A stretch of DNA of 64,000 nt from Chishuiella changwenlii (GCF_900142565.1 NZ_FRBH01000005.1:124001-188000), one strand, 5' to 3'; shown: positions 17,598 to 27,768, counted from the stretch's first letter. Notes: generated by a model not told the origin, from the letters alone. Numbers and translations are program-made.

Positions 17598-18205
17598 TTC
17601 TTTCTCCAAACGAGGCTTTCTATATATTTTCTAAAAAATAATTCTTGATGAATCAATTCAAAATTATCTTCGAAAATTGATTTCATTTTAGGAAGTTGAT
17701 TAATATTTAAACCTATTACAATTTTAAAGAAAATAAGCATTAAACTTGTTATTCCTTTCTGCCATCCTTTTTGATTTTGAGAGAAGTCCACATAAAACCA
17801 AATTCCATTGTTTTTGATGACTCTATTTATTTTTAAAAATAATTCTTGTGCTTTTTCTTGCTTAAAGTGATCAAATAAAAATGTTGTCATTACGACATCG
17901 TATTCTTTGTTTAATTGATAATTAAAAATATCTGATGTAATAAAATTGATCTTACAATTACTAGTCTTATTTTTTTCAGCTATTTTAATCATTTCTGAAG
18001 AAAAATCGATATAATCAATTTCTAACTTAATATTGAGTTTTTCTAATTCTGGAATAAATTTCCCAGCTCCTCCTCCAATCCATAAAACTTTATCTCCTTC
18101 TTTTAGATAATTTAAAATAGGAAAATGAGCCAAATGCTGTCGATTAAAAAATATTATTCGACTTAGAGAATGGTAATATGGTGCTATAAAATTATAATTC
18201 AACAT
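17591..18205 (-). CDS. Class I SAM-dependent methyltransferase
   Basis: 204 residues. The SAM-binding glycine motif is VLWIGGGAGKFIPEL (about 39-53), then IDYIDFSSEMI as motif post-I and YDVVMTTFLFDHF as motif II. The substrate is unknown. Its start overlaps the end of the UbiA-like membrane gene by 7 nt, so the two are translationally coupled. This could mean modification of a lipid-linked or isoprenoid product, which is inference. Confidence 0.8.
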   Translation of the reverse strand: MLNYNFIAPYYHSLSRIIFFNRQHLAHFPILNYLKEGDKVLWIGGGAGKFIPELEKLNIKLEIDYIDFSSEMIKIAEKNKTSNCKINFITSDIFNYQLNKEYDVVMTTFLFDHFKQEKAQELFLKINRVIKNNGIWFYVDFSQNQKGWQKGITSLMLIFFKIVIGLNINQLPKMKSIFEDNFELIHQELFFRKYIESLVWRKKK

Positions 18206-19116
18206 TCAAACATTACTACACTTAAAATTCCGCAAATAGCTTTAAAAAAAATCATTCCATCAATAGCAATTAAATAATATAAAATTGGTTTTGGCTGATT
18301 GAGTCTAAACGCAAAAATTGCAAGAAAAATAATAGGGATTAACATAAATAAAATTCTATGTAAAGGGAGATTATCCCAAATTCCAAATAATATGAAACTT
18401 AAAGAACCTAAAAAGATTAGTGGTAAAAGAATACGATTTAACGTAAAGTGATAACCATATTTTACTACAAATGTTTTTAAATTTTTATTGCTATCATCTT
18501 CAAAATCTTTTAAATCGAATAAGATTGCATTTACAACACAGTACATAAAAGTTTGAGTAAATAGAAAGTAAAACTTAGCATCTAAATGATAATATGTACC
18601 ATTTTCTAATATTAAAAATAATACAGGAAAAAAAACAGTTGTAATTGCCCATGTCCAACCAATTAAAAAAGGTTTTAACCACATTACTCTTCTTAATGAT
18701 ACACCTATCTGATAGTCATAATAACCTATACTAACTAATGCTGTAAAAACTAAAATTAATGTCCATTTCCATGAAATTAAATCAAAATTAGAGAAACTTT
18801 TTCCAAATAAAACTAAACTAGAATACACACAAATTATTAATAAAATAGTTGTAAATAGTTTTATAAATTTTCTATTATTTACGTAAAATAATGTCCTTAA
18901 ATTAGTTGAGTTATTAATACTTTTTGGAATACGATAAGCATACAGATAAAATAATACCGTTGCCGAAGTAATAAACATATAATATTCTAAAGAATTAAAC
19001 GGTAATCCAATCTTTATTATAGTTTCTATATTAAGCGCAAAAGAGAGTAAAATCAAAAAGAAATTAGAAAAAAAAATACCTTCAATGAATTTACTTTTTA
19101 GTTCACTTTTTATCAT
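18199..19116 (-). CDS. UbiA-like membrane protein
   Basis: 305 residues with about eight TM helices. NAILFDLKDFEDDSNKNLKT fits the second Asp-rich motif of UbiA prenyltransferases, followed by TFVVKYG. The usual first motif (NDxxD) is not evident; the matching loop reads KSINNSTNLR. The protein may have lost prenyl diphosphate binding or may use a divergent site. It is coupled to the methyltransferase at 17591. Confidence 0.6.
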   Translation of the reverse strand: MIKSELKSKFIEGIFFSNFFLILLSFALNIETIIKIGLPFNSLEYYMFITSATVLFYLYAYRIPKSINNSTNLRTLFYVNNRKFIKLFTTILLIICVYSSLVLFGKSFSNFDLISWKWTLILVFTALVSIGYYDYQIGVSLRRVMWLKPFLIGWTWAITTVFFPVLFLILENGTYYHLDAKFYFLFTQTFMYCVVNAILFDLKDFEDDSNKNLKTFVVKYGYHFTLNRILLPLIFLGSLSFILFGIWDNLPLHRILFMLIPIIFLAIFAFRLNQPKPILYYLIAIDGMIFFKAICGILSVVMFEC

Positions 19117-19135
19117 TTGTATGAATTAAAAAAAT

Positions 19136-20329
19136 CTAATTAAGGTTTGTTAGTAATGCGTATGCAAAAGATAATACAGATAAAATTGTACCAATCATAA
19201 AAATGGTATACGTAATACTTAATAGTTTATACTTTCTTTCTAATACTTTACCTAGATAATATAAATCTCTTGTCATAGAATTATATAAATAATCTCTATC
19301 TTTCATTAACTCTTGTACAGCCTCTTCGTATCTTTCTAAAGCCATTTGATGAAAATTACCAAAAAACAACAAGTTTACTTTTCTGTTTTTAACATCCTCT
19401 TCGTTAAAAGATTCGTATGTAACATTTGGTTTAGTTGCTAAAATTGCAAATATGATGGATGCTACACTAGAAAGAAGCATTATAATTGCCGGTAAAAGTA
19501 AATATTCATTTTTTGGGCTAGCCAACTTTGGAATTAAAGTAGATAAAGCGATAGAAATAACAATTGCATTTACCGATAATAAAATATTTGCTTTACTATC
19601 AGCAATATCACTAAGTCTTGTATGATTATTAAGTGTTATTCTAAAAAGTGTATCTACTCCTCTATCTGGTTGTTGAATTTTGTCGGCTTTTCTCTTTTTT
19701 AGTTCGTATTTATTAGGCCCTTCACCAACAGCTTCTATTTCTTTTATTTTATTTTGAGTGTAAATTAAATTATCTTCTTTCCCACTCTGCCAATTTCTTT
19801 TTGCTGAATCTGTGTAATAATGATGAACATTAAGAAAATAAGTTCTATTTTGTAGATGCCACTCATAGTCAGAAAATTCTTTTTTACAGATATTAAAAAT
19901 TTCACTTCTTAAAAGTTCTGATATTTTTGGATAATCTTCTTGTCCTAAATGAAAATTATCAGCATCTTTTATAATAGCTTCTTCAATATTTTTTGGTTCG
20001 TAATGCACATCTGTAGCATTAATATATCTTTCTATATCTTGTATAAAATCTTCCGAGTAATTAAATGAGCTTAAATACTCTCTAGCTATTGCTATACTTT
20101 CAGCTTCATGTTTTTCTACAGACTTCGTATAACCAGTATCGTGAAACCAGCCAGCTATTATTAATTTTTCTTTTTCAATGTCAGTAATAGCCTCTTCTGA
20201 AGCTAAGTTTTTTATTGCTTCTACAACTTTTACAGTATGCATAAAATTATGATACGTAAAGTCTAAAGAAAGATTATCTTTGAAGAGATTGAAAACGTAG
20301 TTTTCTATGTTTAATAATGATTGATTCAT
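19136..20329 (-). CDS. HD-domain protein with C-terminal PycTM-type membrane domain
   Basis: 397 residues. An HD phosphohydrolase domain (about 1-200) carries His31, His63-Asp64 in WFHDTGY and Asp124. It is followed by the module DIADSKANILLSVNA (241-255), a TM hairpin (249-266 and 277-298) and a final TM at 372-394. The second half matches the PycTM effector domain of Pycsar antiphage systems, which in those systems damages the membrane on binding cCMP or cUMP. No pyrimidine cyclase gene is adjacent. HD-PycTM fusions without a cyclase are frequent in flavobacteria, and their role is unsettled. It is divergent with 20369, overlapping upstream start candidates. Confidence 0.8.
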   Translation of the reverse strand: MNQSLLNIENYVFNLFKDNLSLDFTYHNFMHTVKVVEAIKNLASEEAITDIEKEKLIIAGWFHDTGYTKSVEKHEAESIAIAREYLSSFNYSEDFIQDIERYINATDVHYEPKNIEEAIIKDADNFHLGQEDYPKISELLRSEIFNICKKEFSDYEWHLQNRTYFLNVHHYYTDSAKRNWQSGKEDNLIYTQNKIKEIEAVGEGPNKYELKKRKADKIQQPDRGVDTLFRITLNNHTRLSDIADSKANILLSVNAIVISIALSTLIPKLASPKNEYLLLPAIIMLLSSVASIIFAILATKPNVTYESFNEEDVKNRKVNLLFFGNFHQMALERYEEAVQELMKDRDYLYNSMTRDLYYLGKVLERKYKLLSITYTIFMIGTILSVLSFAYALLTNLN

Positions 20330-20368
20330 TATAAGTTTTTAATGTTTAAATGTATGAAATTATTTCCA

Positions 20369-23300
20369 ATGCCGAATAACAAAAAATTGCATTATCCCTT
20401 TCTTGCTCTAGTAGGTATTTTCTATATGTCATCTTGTGCTACAAACCATTCCCAATATGGAAAAAATATAAGAACTGAAAGAATACAAGAAGTTGAGGGT
20501 AAAAAGATTCAGTCAATCTATTTAATAGGTGATGCTGGAAATATAGATGCAAATGGCAACAAGAAGAATATAGATATTTTAAAGAATCAATTTAAAAAAG
20601 CTGATTCTAACGATTATTTATTTTTCCTTGGAGATAATGTATCAGAGAACGGAATTGTCACAGATTCTACAAAAAAGGCTTATACAACAAGTAGAGAAAA
20701 ACTACAAATTCAGTTAGATTTAGCAAAAGACTTTAAAGGACAAACTATTTTTATTCCAGGAGATGATGATTGGAAAAATGGAATGAAAGGTCTTAAAGAA
20801 CAAGAAAAAATCATAAAAAAACAATTAGACGATAAAAAATCTTTTTTACCAAAAGATGCTTGTCCTATAACAAATATTAATGTAAATGATAGTATAGGTT
20901 ATGTTTTAATTGATTCTGAATGGTATTTGCAAAATTGGGACAATCATCCTGAAATAAATGAAAAATGTGATATTAAATCGAGAGAAGGTTTCTTCGAGGA
21001 ATTAGAATCTCGTTTAAATAAACTACAAAATAAAACAACTGTTATTGCGATGCATCATCCGTTATTTTCTAACGGAAAACATGGAGGGCAATATGATTTC
21101 AAAAAACAGCTTTATCCTTTTGGTGATAAATTTAAAGTTCCGTTACCTGTTATCGGTTCATTTATTAATTTATTGAGAAGTACAACAGGTTTAAGCCCAC
21201 AAGATGTAAATAATTTTAGATATAGAGAACTTGCATCTCGTATAGCTACTTTAATTGAGAACAGAGACAATGTTATTGTAGTTTCTGGTCATGATCATAA
21301 TTTACAATACATTCAAAATAGAAATGTAAAACAAATTATTAGTGGATCTGGTTCTGAAAATGAATCTGCAAAAGCAGTTGGTAAAAACGATTTTTCTTAC
21401 GGAGATAAAGGATATGCAGTTTTAGACATTTATGATAACGGAGCATCTAAAGTAAATTTTTACAAATTTGCCGAAAATGATCCAGAACTTTTATTATCTA
21501 AACAAGTTACAGAAAAAAAGAAAGTATACTTGGCAAAAGTTTATGATGATAAACGCATGCCTGCAAAAAAAGAGACTTCTGTTTATCCAACTAAGATGAC
21601 AGAAAAATCTAAATCTTATGAATTCTTTTTAGGAAAACATTATCGTGATATTTACAGTCAGCAAATATCTGCTAATACAGTTAATCTAGAAAATTTATAT
21701 GGAGGATTAACTCCTATTAGAATGGGTGGAGGACATCAAACAAGAAGTTTACGCTTAGCAGATAACAAAGGACAAGAATATAATATGCGTTCTGTTAAGA
21801 AAAGTGCTACACAATTTATTCAGCAAGTTGCCTTTAAGAATAAATATATAGCAAATGAATTTGAAGGATCATTTACAGAAAAATTCTTAATGGATTTTTA
21901 CACGACAAATCATCCTTATTATCCATTAACAGTTGCTAATTTAATGGAACCTCTTGATATTATGCACGCAACACCAAAATTATATTATGTACCAAAACAA
22001 GAAGCTTTGGACGAATATAATGAACATTTTGGTGATGAATTATATATGATCGAAGAGCGTCCTATGTCTAGTTTTAAGGATGGTATATTTGGCTTTCCAA
22101 AAAACATTGTAAGCACAGATGATATGCTTGCAGCTATACATAAAAATACGAAAGTAAGTGTAGATAAAGAAGCTTATATGCGAGCTCGTTTATTTGATAT
22201 GTTAATTGGTGATTGGGATAGACATGCAGATCAATGGAGATGGGGAGTTTATAAGAATGATAAACTAACTGTATATAAACCTATTCCTAGAGATAGAGAT
22301 CAAGCATTTCCTAGATATGATGGTTTGCTTTTTAATGTAATTATGAGAATTCCTGCATTAAGACATATGCAAGATTTTAAAGATGATATAAAAAGTGAAA
22401 AGTGGTTTAACAGAGAACCATATCCTTTAGATTTAGCCATTTTACAATCTTCTAATTTAGAAGAATGGAAAAAACAGGCACGATACATACAAGAGCATTT
22501 AACGGATGACTATATCAGAAAATCGTTTGAATTAATTCCTGAAGAAACCAAAAGAGAATATGATGATGAGGTTATAAGTAATCTTATTAAGCGTAAAGCT
22601 AAATTGGAAAAATTTGCTGAGGAATATAATAAAACACTTAGACGTCTTGTCGTTTTAAAAGGAACAGATAAGGATGATAATTTTATTATTACTCGTTATC
22701 CAAAAGGAAAAACAAATATCAAAATCTATTCTAATGATACATTAATATTTGATGAGGATTTTAATAAAAAAGAAACAAAAGAAATTAGATTATATGGTTT
22801 AAATGGAAAAGATCAATTTAAAGTTGATGGTAAACCAACACAAGCTATTTTAATTAGAATTATTGGAGGTGTAGATGATGATACGTATGAAGTAAAACGT
22901 TCTTCTAGAATAAAAATTTATGATTATGCGAACGGTGGCGATGCAGCTGAATCTAGTTTTTTAACAGCAAAAAACTTTGTTGATGATTATGAAATTAACA
23001 CATACGATTATAAACAACCAAAATATAATTTCTTTACAATGCTACCAAATGGTGGTTATAATCCAGATGATGGTGTAAAAATAGGCTTATCGCCTACTTA
23101 TACAGTTAATGGTTTTGATCGTAAACCTTACTCTCAACGTCATAACTTACAATTAAATTACTTTTTTGCAACTGGTGGTTGGGAAGCAAAATACAAAGGA
23201 ACATTTACAAAAGCTATTGGAAAATGGAATTTAGATATTAATGCTACACATACTAGTCCAACATTTAGTACGAATTTCTTTGGTTTTGGTAATGAAACAA

Positions 23301-24070
23301 TTAATGAACAAAAACGATTAGGAATGGATTATAATCGTGTTCGTTTAGAAAGTTATAGTTTTGGTCCATCTATATTTAAAATATTAAATAACAATGGTCG
23401 ATTAGATTTTTCTGCAACTTATAGTTACAAAAAGATTGAAGAAAATTTAGATCGTATTGTTGGAAATGAAAATGTAGATATTTATAGAGAAGTTTTTAAA
23501 GGACAAAACTTTGGAGAAGTTGGTGCTAAATATACTTTCAGAAATTATGATAATGAGTCTTTACCAAAATTAGGAATGACATTTTTAGCAAATGCAAAAT
23601 GGATTTCTAATTTAGCAGAATTTCAACGTAATAATTTTTATACAGAAATTAATTTAGGATTTACACACAAAGTGTCTGCTAATGGTAGATTAACTATTGC
23701 GTCTATGTTGAAAGGAAAAGCTGTTTGGGGAGATTTTATAGAGTTTTACCAAATGGCAAACTTAGGAGGTGACCAAGATTTAAGAGGTTACCGATTAGGA
23801 CGTTTTACAGGTCATAAAGTCTTTTTACAAACTTCTGACTTGCGTTACGATGCATTACGCTTTAAAGCGATTGTTCCTATGAGATTAGGTGTTTTTGTTG
23901 GTGCTGATTATGGACGTGTATGGTTACAAGGAGAAGACTCTAATAAATGGCATACTTCTACTGGTGGTGGAATTTGGTTAAATGGAGCACAATCTGTAAC
24001 TGCAACAATTTCATACTTTAAAGGACAAGATCCAGGTCGAGTTGTATTCGGATTTAATTTCGGATTTTAA
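20369..24070 (+). CDS. Metallophosphatase fused to an outer-membrane beta barrel, lipoprotein
   Basis: About 1233 residues. ATGs exist at 20321, 20354 and 20369; the last is preferred since it gives a 22-residue lipoprotein signal ending FYMSSC. The earliest would overlap the divergent HD gene. The N-terminal third is a calcineurin-like phosphoesterase: IYLIGDAGN, FLGDNVSENG, GDDDW, MHHPLFS and SGHDHN carry the metal ligands. The C terminus is a surface-antigen-type beta barrel (RYDALRFKAIVPMRLGVF to VVFGFNFGF), as in BamA or TamA-like proteins. The enzyme would therefore be anchored in the outer membrane. The middle 400 residues are not recognised. Confidence 0.8.
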   Translation: MPNNKKLHYPFLALVGIFYMSSCATNHSQYGKNIRTERIQEVEGKKIQSIYLIGDAGNIDANGNKKNIDILKNQFKKADSNDYLFFLGDNVSENGIVTDSTKKAYTTSREKLQIQLDLAKDFKGQTIFIPGDDDWKNGMKGLKEQEKIIKKQLDDKKSFLPKDACPITNINVNDSIGYVLIDSEWYLQNWDNHPEINEKCDIKSREGFFEELESRLNKLQNKTTVIAMHHPLFSNGKHGGQYDFKKQLYPFGDKFKVPLPVIGSFINLLRSTTGLSPQDVNNFRYRELASRIATLIENRDNVIVVSGHDHNLQYIQNRNVKQIISGSGSENESAKAVGKNDFSYGDKGYAVLDIYDNGASKVNFYKFAENDPELLLSKQVTEKKKVYLAKVYDDKRMPAKKETSVYPTKMTEKSKSYEFFLGKHYRDIYSQQISANTVNLENLYGGLTPIRMGGGHQTRSLRLADNKGQEYNMRSVKKSATQFIQQVAFKNKYIANEFEGSFTEKFLMDFYTTNHPYYPLTVANLMEPLDIMHATPKLYYVPKQEALDEYNEHFGDELYMIEERPMSSFKDGIFGFPKNIVSTDDMLAAIHKNTKVSVDKEAYMRARLFDMLIGDWDRHADQWRWGVYKNDKLTVYKPIPRDRDQAFPRYDGLLFNVIMRIPALRHMQDFKDDIKSEKWFNREPYPLDLAILQSSNLEEWKKQARYIQEHLTDDYIRKSFELIPEETKREYDDEVISNLIKRKAKLEKFAEEYNKTLRRLVVLKGTDKDDNFIITRYPKGKTNIKIYSNDTLIFDEDFNKKETKEIRLYGLNGKDQFKVDGKPTQAILIRIIGGVDDDTYEVKRSSRIKIYDYANGGDAAESSFLTAKNFVDDYEINTYDYKQPKYNFFTMLPNGGYNPDDGVKIGLSPTYTVNGFDRKPYSQRHNLQLNYFFATGGWEAKYKGTFTKAIGKWNLDINATHTSPTFSTNFFGFGNETINEQKRLGMDYNRVRLESYSFGPSIFKILNNNGRLDFSATYSYKKIEENLDRIVGNENVDIYREVFKGQNFGEVGAKYTFRNYDNESLPKLGMTFLANAKWISNLAEFQRNNFYTEINLGFTHKVSANGRLTIASMLKGKAVWGDFIEFYQMANLGGDQDLRGYRLGRFTGHKVFLQTSDLRYDALRFKAIVPMRLGVFVGADYGRVWLQGEDSNKWHTSTGGGIWLNGAQSVTATISYFKGQDPGRVVFGFNFGF

Positions 24071-24087
24071 ACAGAATATTAAGATAA

Positions 24088-24128
24088 AAAAAATAACCTT
24101 CAATTTTTTGAAGGTTATTTTTTTTATT
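24088..24128. terminator. Bidirectional terminator after the metallophosphatase gene
   Basis: AATAACCTTCAA / TTGAAGGTTATT stem with A and T runs on both flanks; also ends the convergent 24124 gene. Confidence 0.85.
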
Positions 24129-24534
24129 TATTCTGAATGTATTTCTTTATTCCTTGCATCATATTAATCCAGTTATTTTCTGAATGAGATCGATCGAAAT
24201 CATCCGAAAAATTTCTTCCTTCTATTGTTAAATAAGTAAAATTACCAGAAGGTTTTAATGTAAAAGAAACGTCTATTTCATTCGTTGTATTTTGTTTTTT
24301 ATAACCATAAGATAAACGTTCGTTTGTATAACAAGATCTTATAGCCGCTTCATCTATTACTTTTTCTCCATTTACATCTGTAACAAATTTAACCACATTA
24401 CCTGATTTAAATTCATCTACTTCTATAGATGTATTATCGAAACAATTATTAAATGTATCCACATTCGTCAAAACATTCCAAATCTCTTCTGCATTAGCTT
24501 CTAGAGACATATTTAATAATACTGTATCGTTCAT
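24124..24534 (-). CDS. SRPBCC (START/AHSA1-like) domain protein
   Basis: 136 residues. MSLEANAEEIWNVLTNVDTFNNCF is the standard opening of the helix-grip fold, with a C-terminal helix (SENNWINMMQGIKKYI). These proteins bind hydrophobic ligands. It follows the GAF gene by 10 nt on the same strand and is likely co-transcribed. Ligand unknown. Confidence 0.8.
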   Translation of the reverse strand: MNDTVLLNMSLEANAEEIWNVLTNVDTFNNCFDNTSIEVDEFKSGNVVKFVTDVNGEKVIDEAAIRSCYTNERLSYGYKKQNTTNEIDVSFTLKPSGNFTYLTIEGRNFSDDFDRSHSENNWINMMQGIKKYIQNK

Positions 24535-24544
24535 ATATATTTTA

Positions 24545-26878
24545 TCAATTTAATTCTACTTCTATTTCTGTTTCTGTACATTGTGGTATATCACGCTCAT
24601 AATTTATAGAAACTCTAATTGCAAATAATCCATTTACACCCTGTAAATCATTTACTTCAAGATACTCTATATCATTCTTCAAGAAATTATCTTTAATCAA
24701 TAAATTAATATAATTTGTATACTCTTCTCTTAATAAATCTTCTGAATAAATGATACAAATTTTGCCTGGTTGATTAACCCTCTCTGTACTATCTTTTATA
24801 AATGCTTTACTAATTCTCTTTTTTACAATTTCGTATTTGGCATTATTATAACCATTTACATCAAATCGTTTTTCATCTAACTTAAACAAAATATCTAGTG
24901 TCGTGTTGGTTGCAAATATTAAAGAGGCAACTTCAATTTTCAAAGGTATTTTATTTGAAGACATTTTATACAATTGCTCCAACAAAATTGTGGATTGTAA
25001 TTGCCAAAATCTAATCTTTTTTACATGCTCATAATTAAACTTTTTTTGTGGAGAAATACTTCTACCTACATATAAGTTATAATCTATTCCATCTGTTTTA
25101 AATCGTTCATAATAATGAGGAAAAATTTGTTGAGCCTCATTTTGCAATACATCTAATTTATTAGACAGTAAAGAGTTTATAGTCTGTATAGCTTGATCAA
25201 ACTTTTTACGTTCAACATAATACAAACCTGTTACTTTATCTAATTTTTTAAGATATTTTGCTATAACAGACTTCTCATTATCATGTACATATTTCGGAAT
25301 TTCTGGATGTATATTTAAATTAATATAATCAAACAACTCTGTCTCAAAATAAATTTTATCTACATTATCTATTCTCGATAAGAAATCTTCTAATGTATCA
25401 ATATAATTTAAGAATTTAGATTTCTGGCTTCTTTTGTATAATTCTTGACAAACTTCTATCAAGAAATTTAATTGATTTTGATAATCAATTTTCATACACT
25501 CATTTCGAATAACAGAAGAATTTCTTACATCTATTTCTCCATACATGGGATAGACATTTAGAAAAGAAACCTGAGATTTTTGTTTTGTATTGGTTACATG
25601 TGTAATATAATCTATCGCTTTCTCTCTAAATTTCCAATCTACACTGGCATGTAATGAAGTGTACTCGGTTTGTATAAATGCATTAATTTGATTTTCTAAC
25701 TCTACATTATGTCGATAAATAGATTCTTCGAATAATGGTGTAATCTCTTTTAAAACATTTGCATTAATACGATTAAATGCGCCTGGAGATTTAGAAGCTA
25801 ATTCTAAAATTCCTAAACACTCGTTTTTATTTTTTAATGGATAAAGAATTAAACTTTGTATTTCTTTTTCTTTAATAATTCCCAACATTTTATCGTCAGG
25901 AAATTTTGCTAGCATTTTATCTACATTCGAAACAACATAAAAATCTGATGAAGAAATTTTACTTTTTAAATTAGCACAACAAATCTCATTCATTTTAAGA
26001 CGATTTTTATCATCTAAAATCATACTGACATTCATGTGATTTAAATTGCTTATCTCCAATTGATCTTTATCGGAATTATAAGCAGAAAAACCAACTTGTA
26101 AATCATTAATTCTAAAAACAGATTTTAATGCTGAAACAATATCAGTTTTCAAAGCATCAAATGGCTCCCCATAAGATATTAATTTCGTTTTTAAATTAGA
26201 CAGAGCAATTTCTGTGGTATGATCAAAAAAGGAAACTAAATTAAATCCTTTTGCAATCCAAGAACCTACAGGAATTTTTTCTAACCAAAGCGCTGTATTT
26301 TCGTAATTATTTAATAATTCTTCTACCTCCTCTTCTGTCAATTCATATTTCTTTTCAGAAGGATAAATAGAAAAATAATCGTTATTTATATCAGTTCCTA
26401 AATAAGTTATGTAACCATTTTTATTCTCTATTTCTAATTGATTAGAGATTTCTAAATCTAAATTAATGTTATAATATTTAGATAAAATGAATGTGCAACA
26501 AAACTTATATAAAGTTTCGTAATCTATATTTTCAAAATTAAATTTTAATCTAGATTCTTTTTGATCCAATAATTCTTTAAGTCGTTCTGTTTTAAAAAGA
26601 AATTTATTAGAAAAAGGAAATGTTATGGCTTTTAAATTATATTTTGTTAGTGGTTTAGGTATTATTTTATCAATAATTGGCTCTATATCTTTTATTAATT
26701 GCTCAAATTCATCGAAATTATCTACACCATGTATTAAAGCTGGTTTAGTTTCTTTTATGTACTCTAAAAAAGCTTTAAATTCTCCAAAATTATAGTCAGA
26801 GTTTTCTAGCTCTTTAATCAAAGATTCGAAAGAGTAAATAATTTTAATGGGTAAATTATGTATAATATCTTCTATCAT
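24545..26878 (-). CDS. Large GAF-domain protein
   Basis: 777 residues without signal peptide or TM. A GAF-like sensor module lies at about 240-395 (LKSVFRINDLQVGFSAYNSDK ... LILYPLKNKNECLGILELASKS). The rest is helical, with no kinase, cyclase or HTH motif visible. The C-terminal part (KICIIYSEDLLREEYTNYINLL, NGLFAIRVSINYERD) is conserved-looking but unassigned. A cytosolic regulator is possible. It is upstream of the SRPBCC gene and follows yaaA on the same strand, but a terminator lies between it and yaaA. Confidence 0.7.
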   Translation of the reverse strand: MIEDIIHNLPIKIIYSFESLIKELENSDYNFGEFKAFLEYIKETKPALIHGVDNFDEFEQLIKDIEPIIDKIIPKPLTKYNLKAITFPFSNKFLFKTERLKELLDQKESRLKFNFENIDYETLYKFCCTFILSKYYNINLDLEISNQLEIENKNGYITYLGTDINNDYFSIYPSEKKYELTEEEVEELLNNYENTALWLEKIPVGSWIAKGFNLVSFFDHTTEIALSNLKTKLISYGEPFDALKTDIVSALKSVFRINDLQVGFSAYNSDKDQLEISNLNHMNVSMILDDKNRLKMNEICCANLKSKISSSDFYVVSNVDKMLAKFPDDKMLGIIKEKEIQSLILYPLKNKNECLGILELASKSPGAFNRINANVLKEITPLFEESIYRHNVELENQINAFIQTEYTSLHASVDWKFREKAIDYITHVTNTKQKSQVSFLNVYPMYGEIDVRNSSVIRNECMKIDYQNQLNFLIEVCQELYKRSQKSKFLNYIDTLEDFLSRIDNVDKIYFETELFDYINLNIHPEIPKYVHDNEKSVIAKYLKKLDKVTGLYYVERKKFDQAIQTINSLLSNKLDVLQNEAQQIFPHYYERFKTDGIDYNLYVGRSISPQKKFNYEHVKKIRFWQLQSTILLEQLYKMSSNKIPLKIEVASLIFATNTTLDILFKLDEKRFDVNGYNNAKYEIVKKRISKAFIKDSTERVNQPGKICIIYSEDLLREEYTNYINLLIKDNFLKNDIEYLEVNDLQGVNGLFAIRVSINYERDIPQCTETEIEVELN

Positions 26879-26894
26879 ATATGTTCTAAAAATA

Positions 26895-26922
26895 AGAAAA
26901 AGACCACTAAAAGTAGTCTTTT
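26895..26922 (-). terminator. Terminator after yaaA
   Basis: AAAGACTAC / AGTGGTCTTT stem with one G-T pair and a T tail on the minus strand, 25 nt past the yaaA stop codon. Confidence 0.75.
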
Positions 26923-26946
26923 ATATCAATTATTTTTTAAAGAAAA

Positions 26947-27702
26947 CTATCGTGTAAAAACTAATTTGTCTTTTGTAGAAAGGTTATCATCATAACGATA
27001 ACCGTCTACATCAAACGCTTTTACCTCATCTAATGTTTGTACATTATTCACAGCACAATATCTCGCCATTGCGCCACGTGCGTGCTTAAAATACATCATA
27101 ATTTTCTTTAATTCTCCGTTTTTGTAATCCTGAAACTCTACATCAATCGTTGGAATTTTTAAGGCATCAACATCCAAAACTTTTACATATTCATTACTTG
27201 CTAGATTTAATATAAACTCTCCTCTTTTTAGTTTTGAATTAAAAAATGGAGTTAAAACTTTTTTCCAAAAACCATATAAATATTTAGATCCATTTACATC
27301 TAGTTTAGATCCCATTTCTAGACGATATAACATAATCTTGTCTAAAGGGCGAAGTATGCCATATAAACCAGAAAGTAAAAAAGCATTTCTATTTAAATAT
27401 TCTATCGCATTTTCGTCTAATGTTTCTGCATCTAAGCCTCTGTAAACTTCTCCTTTAAAAGCAAATACAGCAGGAATAGATTGTTTTGCCAATGGTTTTG
27501 GTCTCCAAAGTTGATTTCTCTCTACATTCATTTCAGCAATTTCTTTAGAAATTTTCATTAATTTTTCTAAGTCTGTTGCATTCATTTTTTTCATTACATC
27601 CATAATCTCTTGTGAATGTCCTAAAAATTGTGGCGTTGTAGCTTTCCATTTTGCTTCTGTTTGAAGATTCATCATCTTAGCTGGCGACAATAATATTTTC
27701 AT
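26947..27702 (-). CDS. yaaA: Peroxide stress protein YaaA
   Basis: 251 residues, the family length. MKILLSPAKMM, FKGEVYRGLDAETL, LYGILRPLDKIMLYRLEMG and YFKHARGAMARYC are all signature segments. YaaA lowers free iron during hydrogen peroxide stress and binds DNA. A -7 box TATATTTG lies at 27761-27768. Confidence 0.93.
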   Translation of the reverse strand: MKILLSPAKMMNLQTEAKWKATTPQFLGHSQEIMDVMKKMNATDLEKLMKISKEIAEMNVERNQLWRPKPLAKQSIPAVFAFKGEVYRGLDAETLDENAIEYLNRNAFLLSGLYGILRPLDKIMLYRLEMGSKLDVNGSKYLYGFWKKVLTPFFNSKLKRGEFILNLASNEYVKVLDVDALKIPTIDVEFQDYKNGELKKIMMYFKHARGAMARYCAVNNVQTLDEVKAFDVDGYRYDDNLSTKDKLVFTR

Positions 27703-27760
27703 GATGTGAAGTGAATTTTATTTTGATTGTTATTAAGTTGGAATAATTAAATTTCTCTTA

Positions 27761-27768
27761 CAAATATA
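27761..27768 (-). promoter_or_regulatory. -7 box of yaaA
   Basis: TATATTTG on the minus strand, 58 nt before the start codon. A TTG lies 15 nt further upstream, shorter than the usual ~19. The rest of the 27703-28005 gap shows no gene. Confidence 0.5.
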
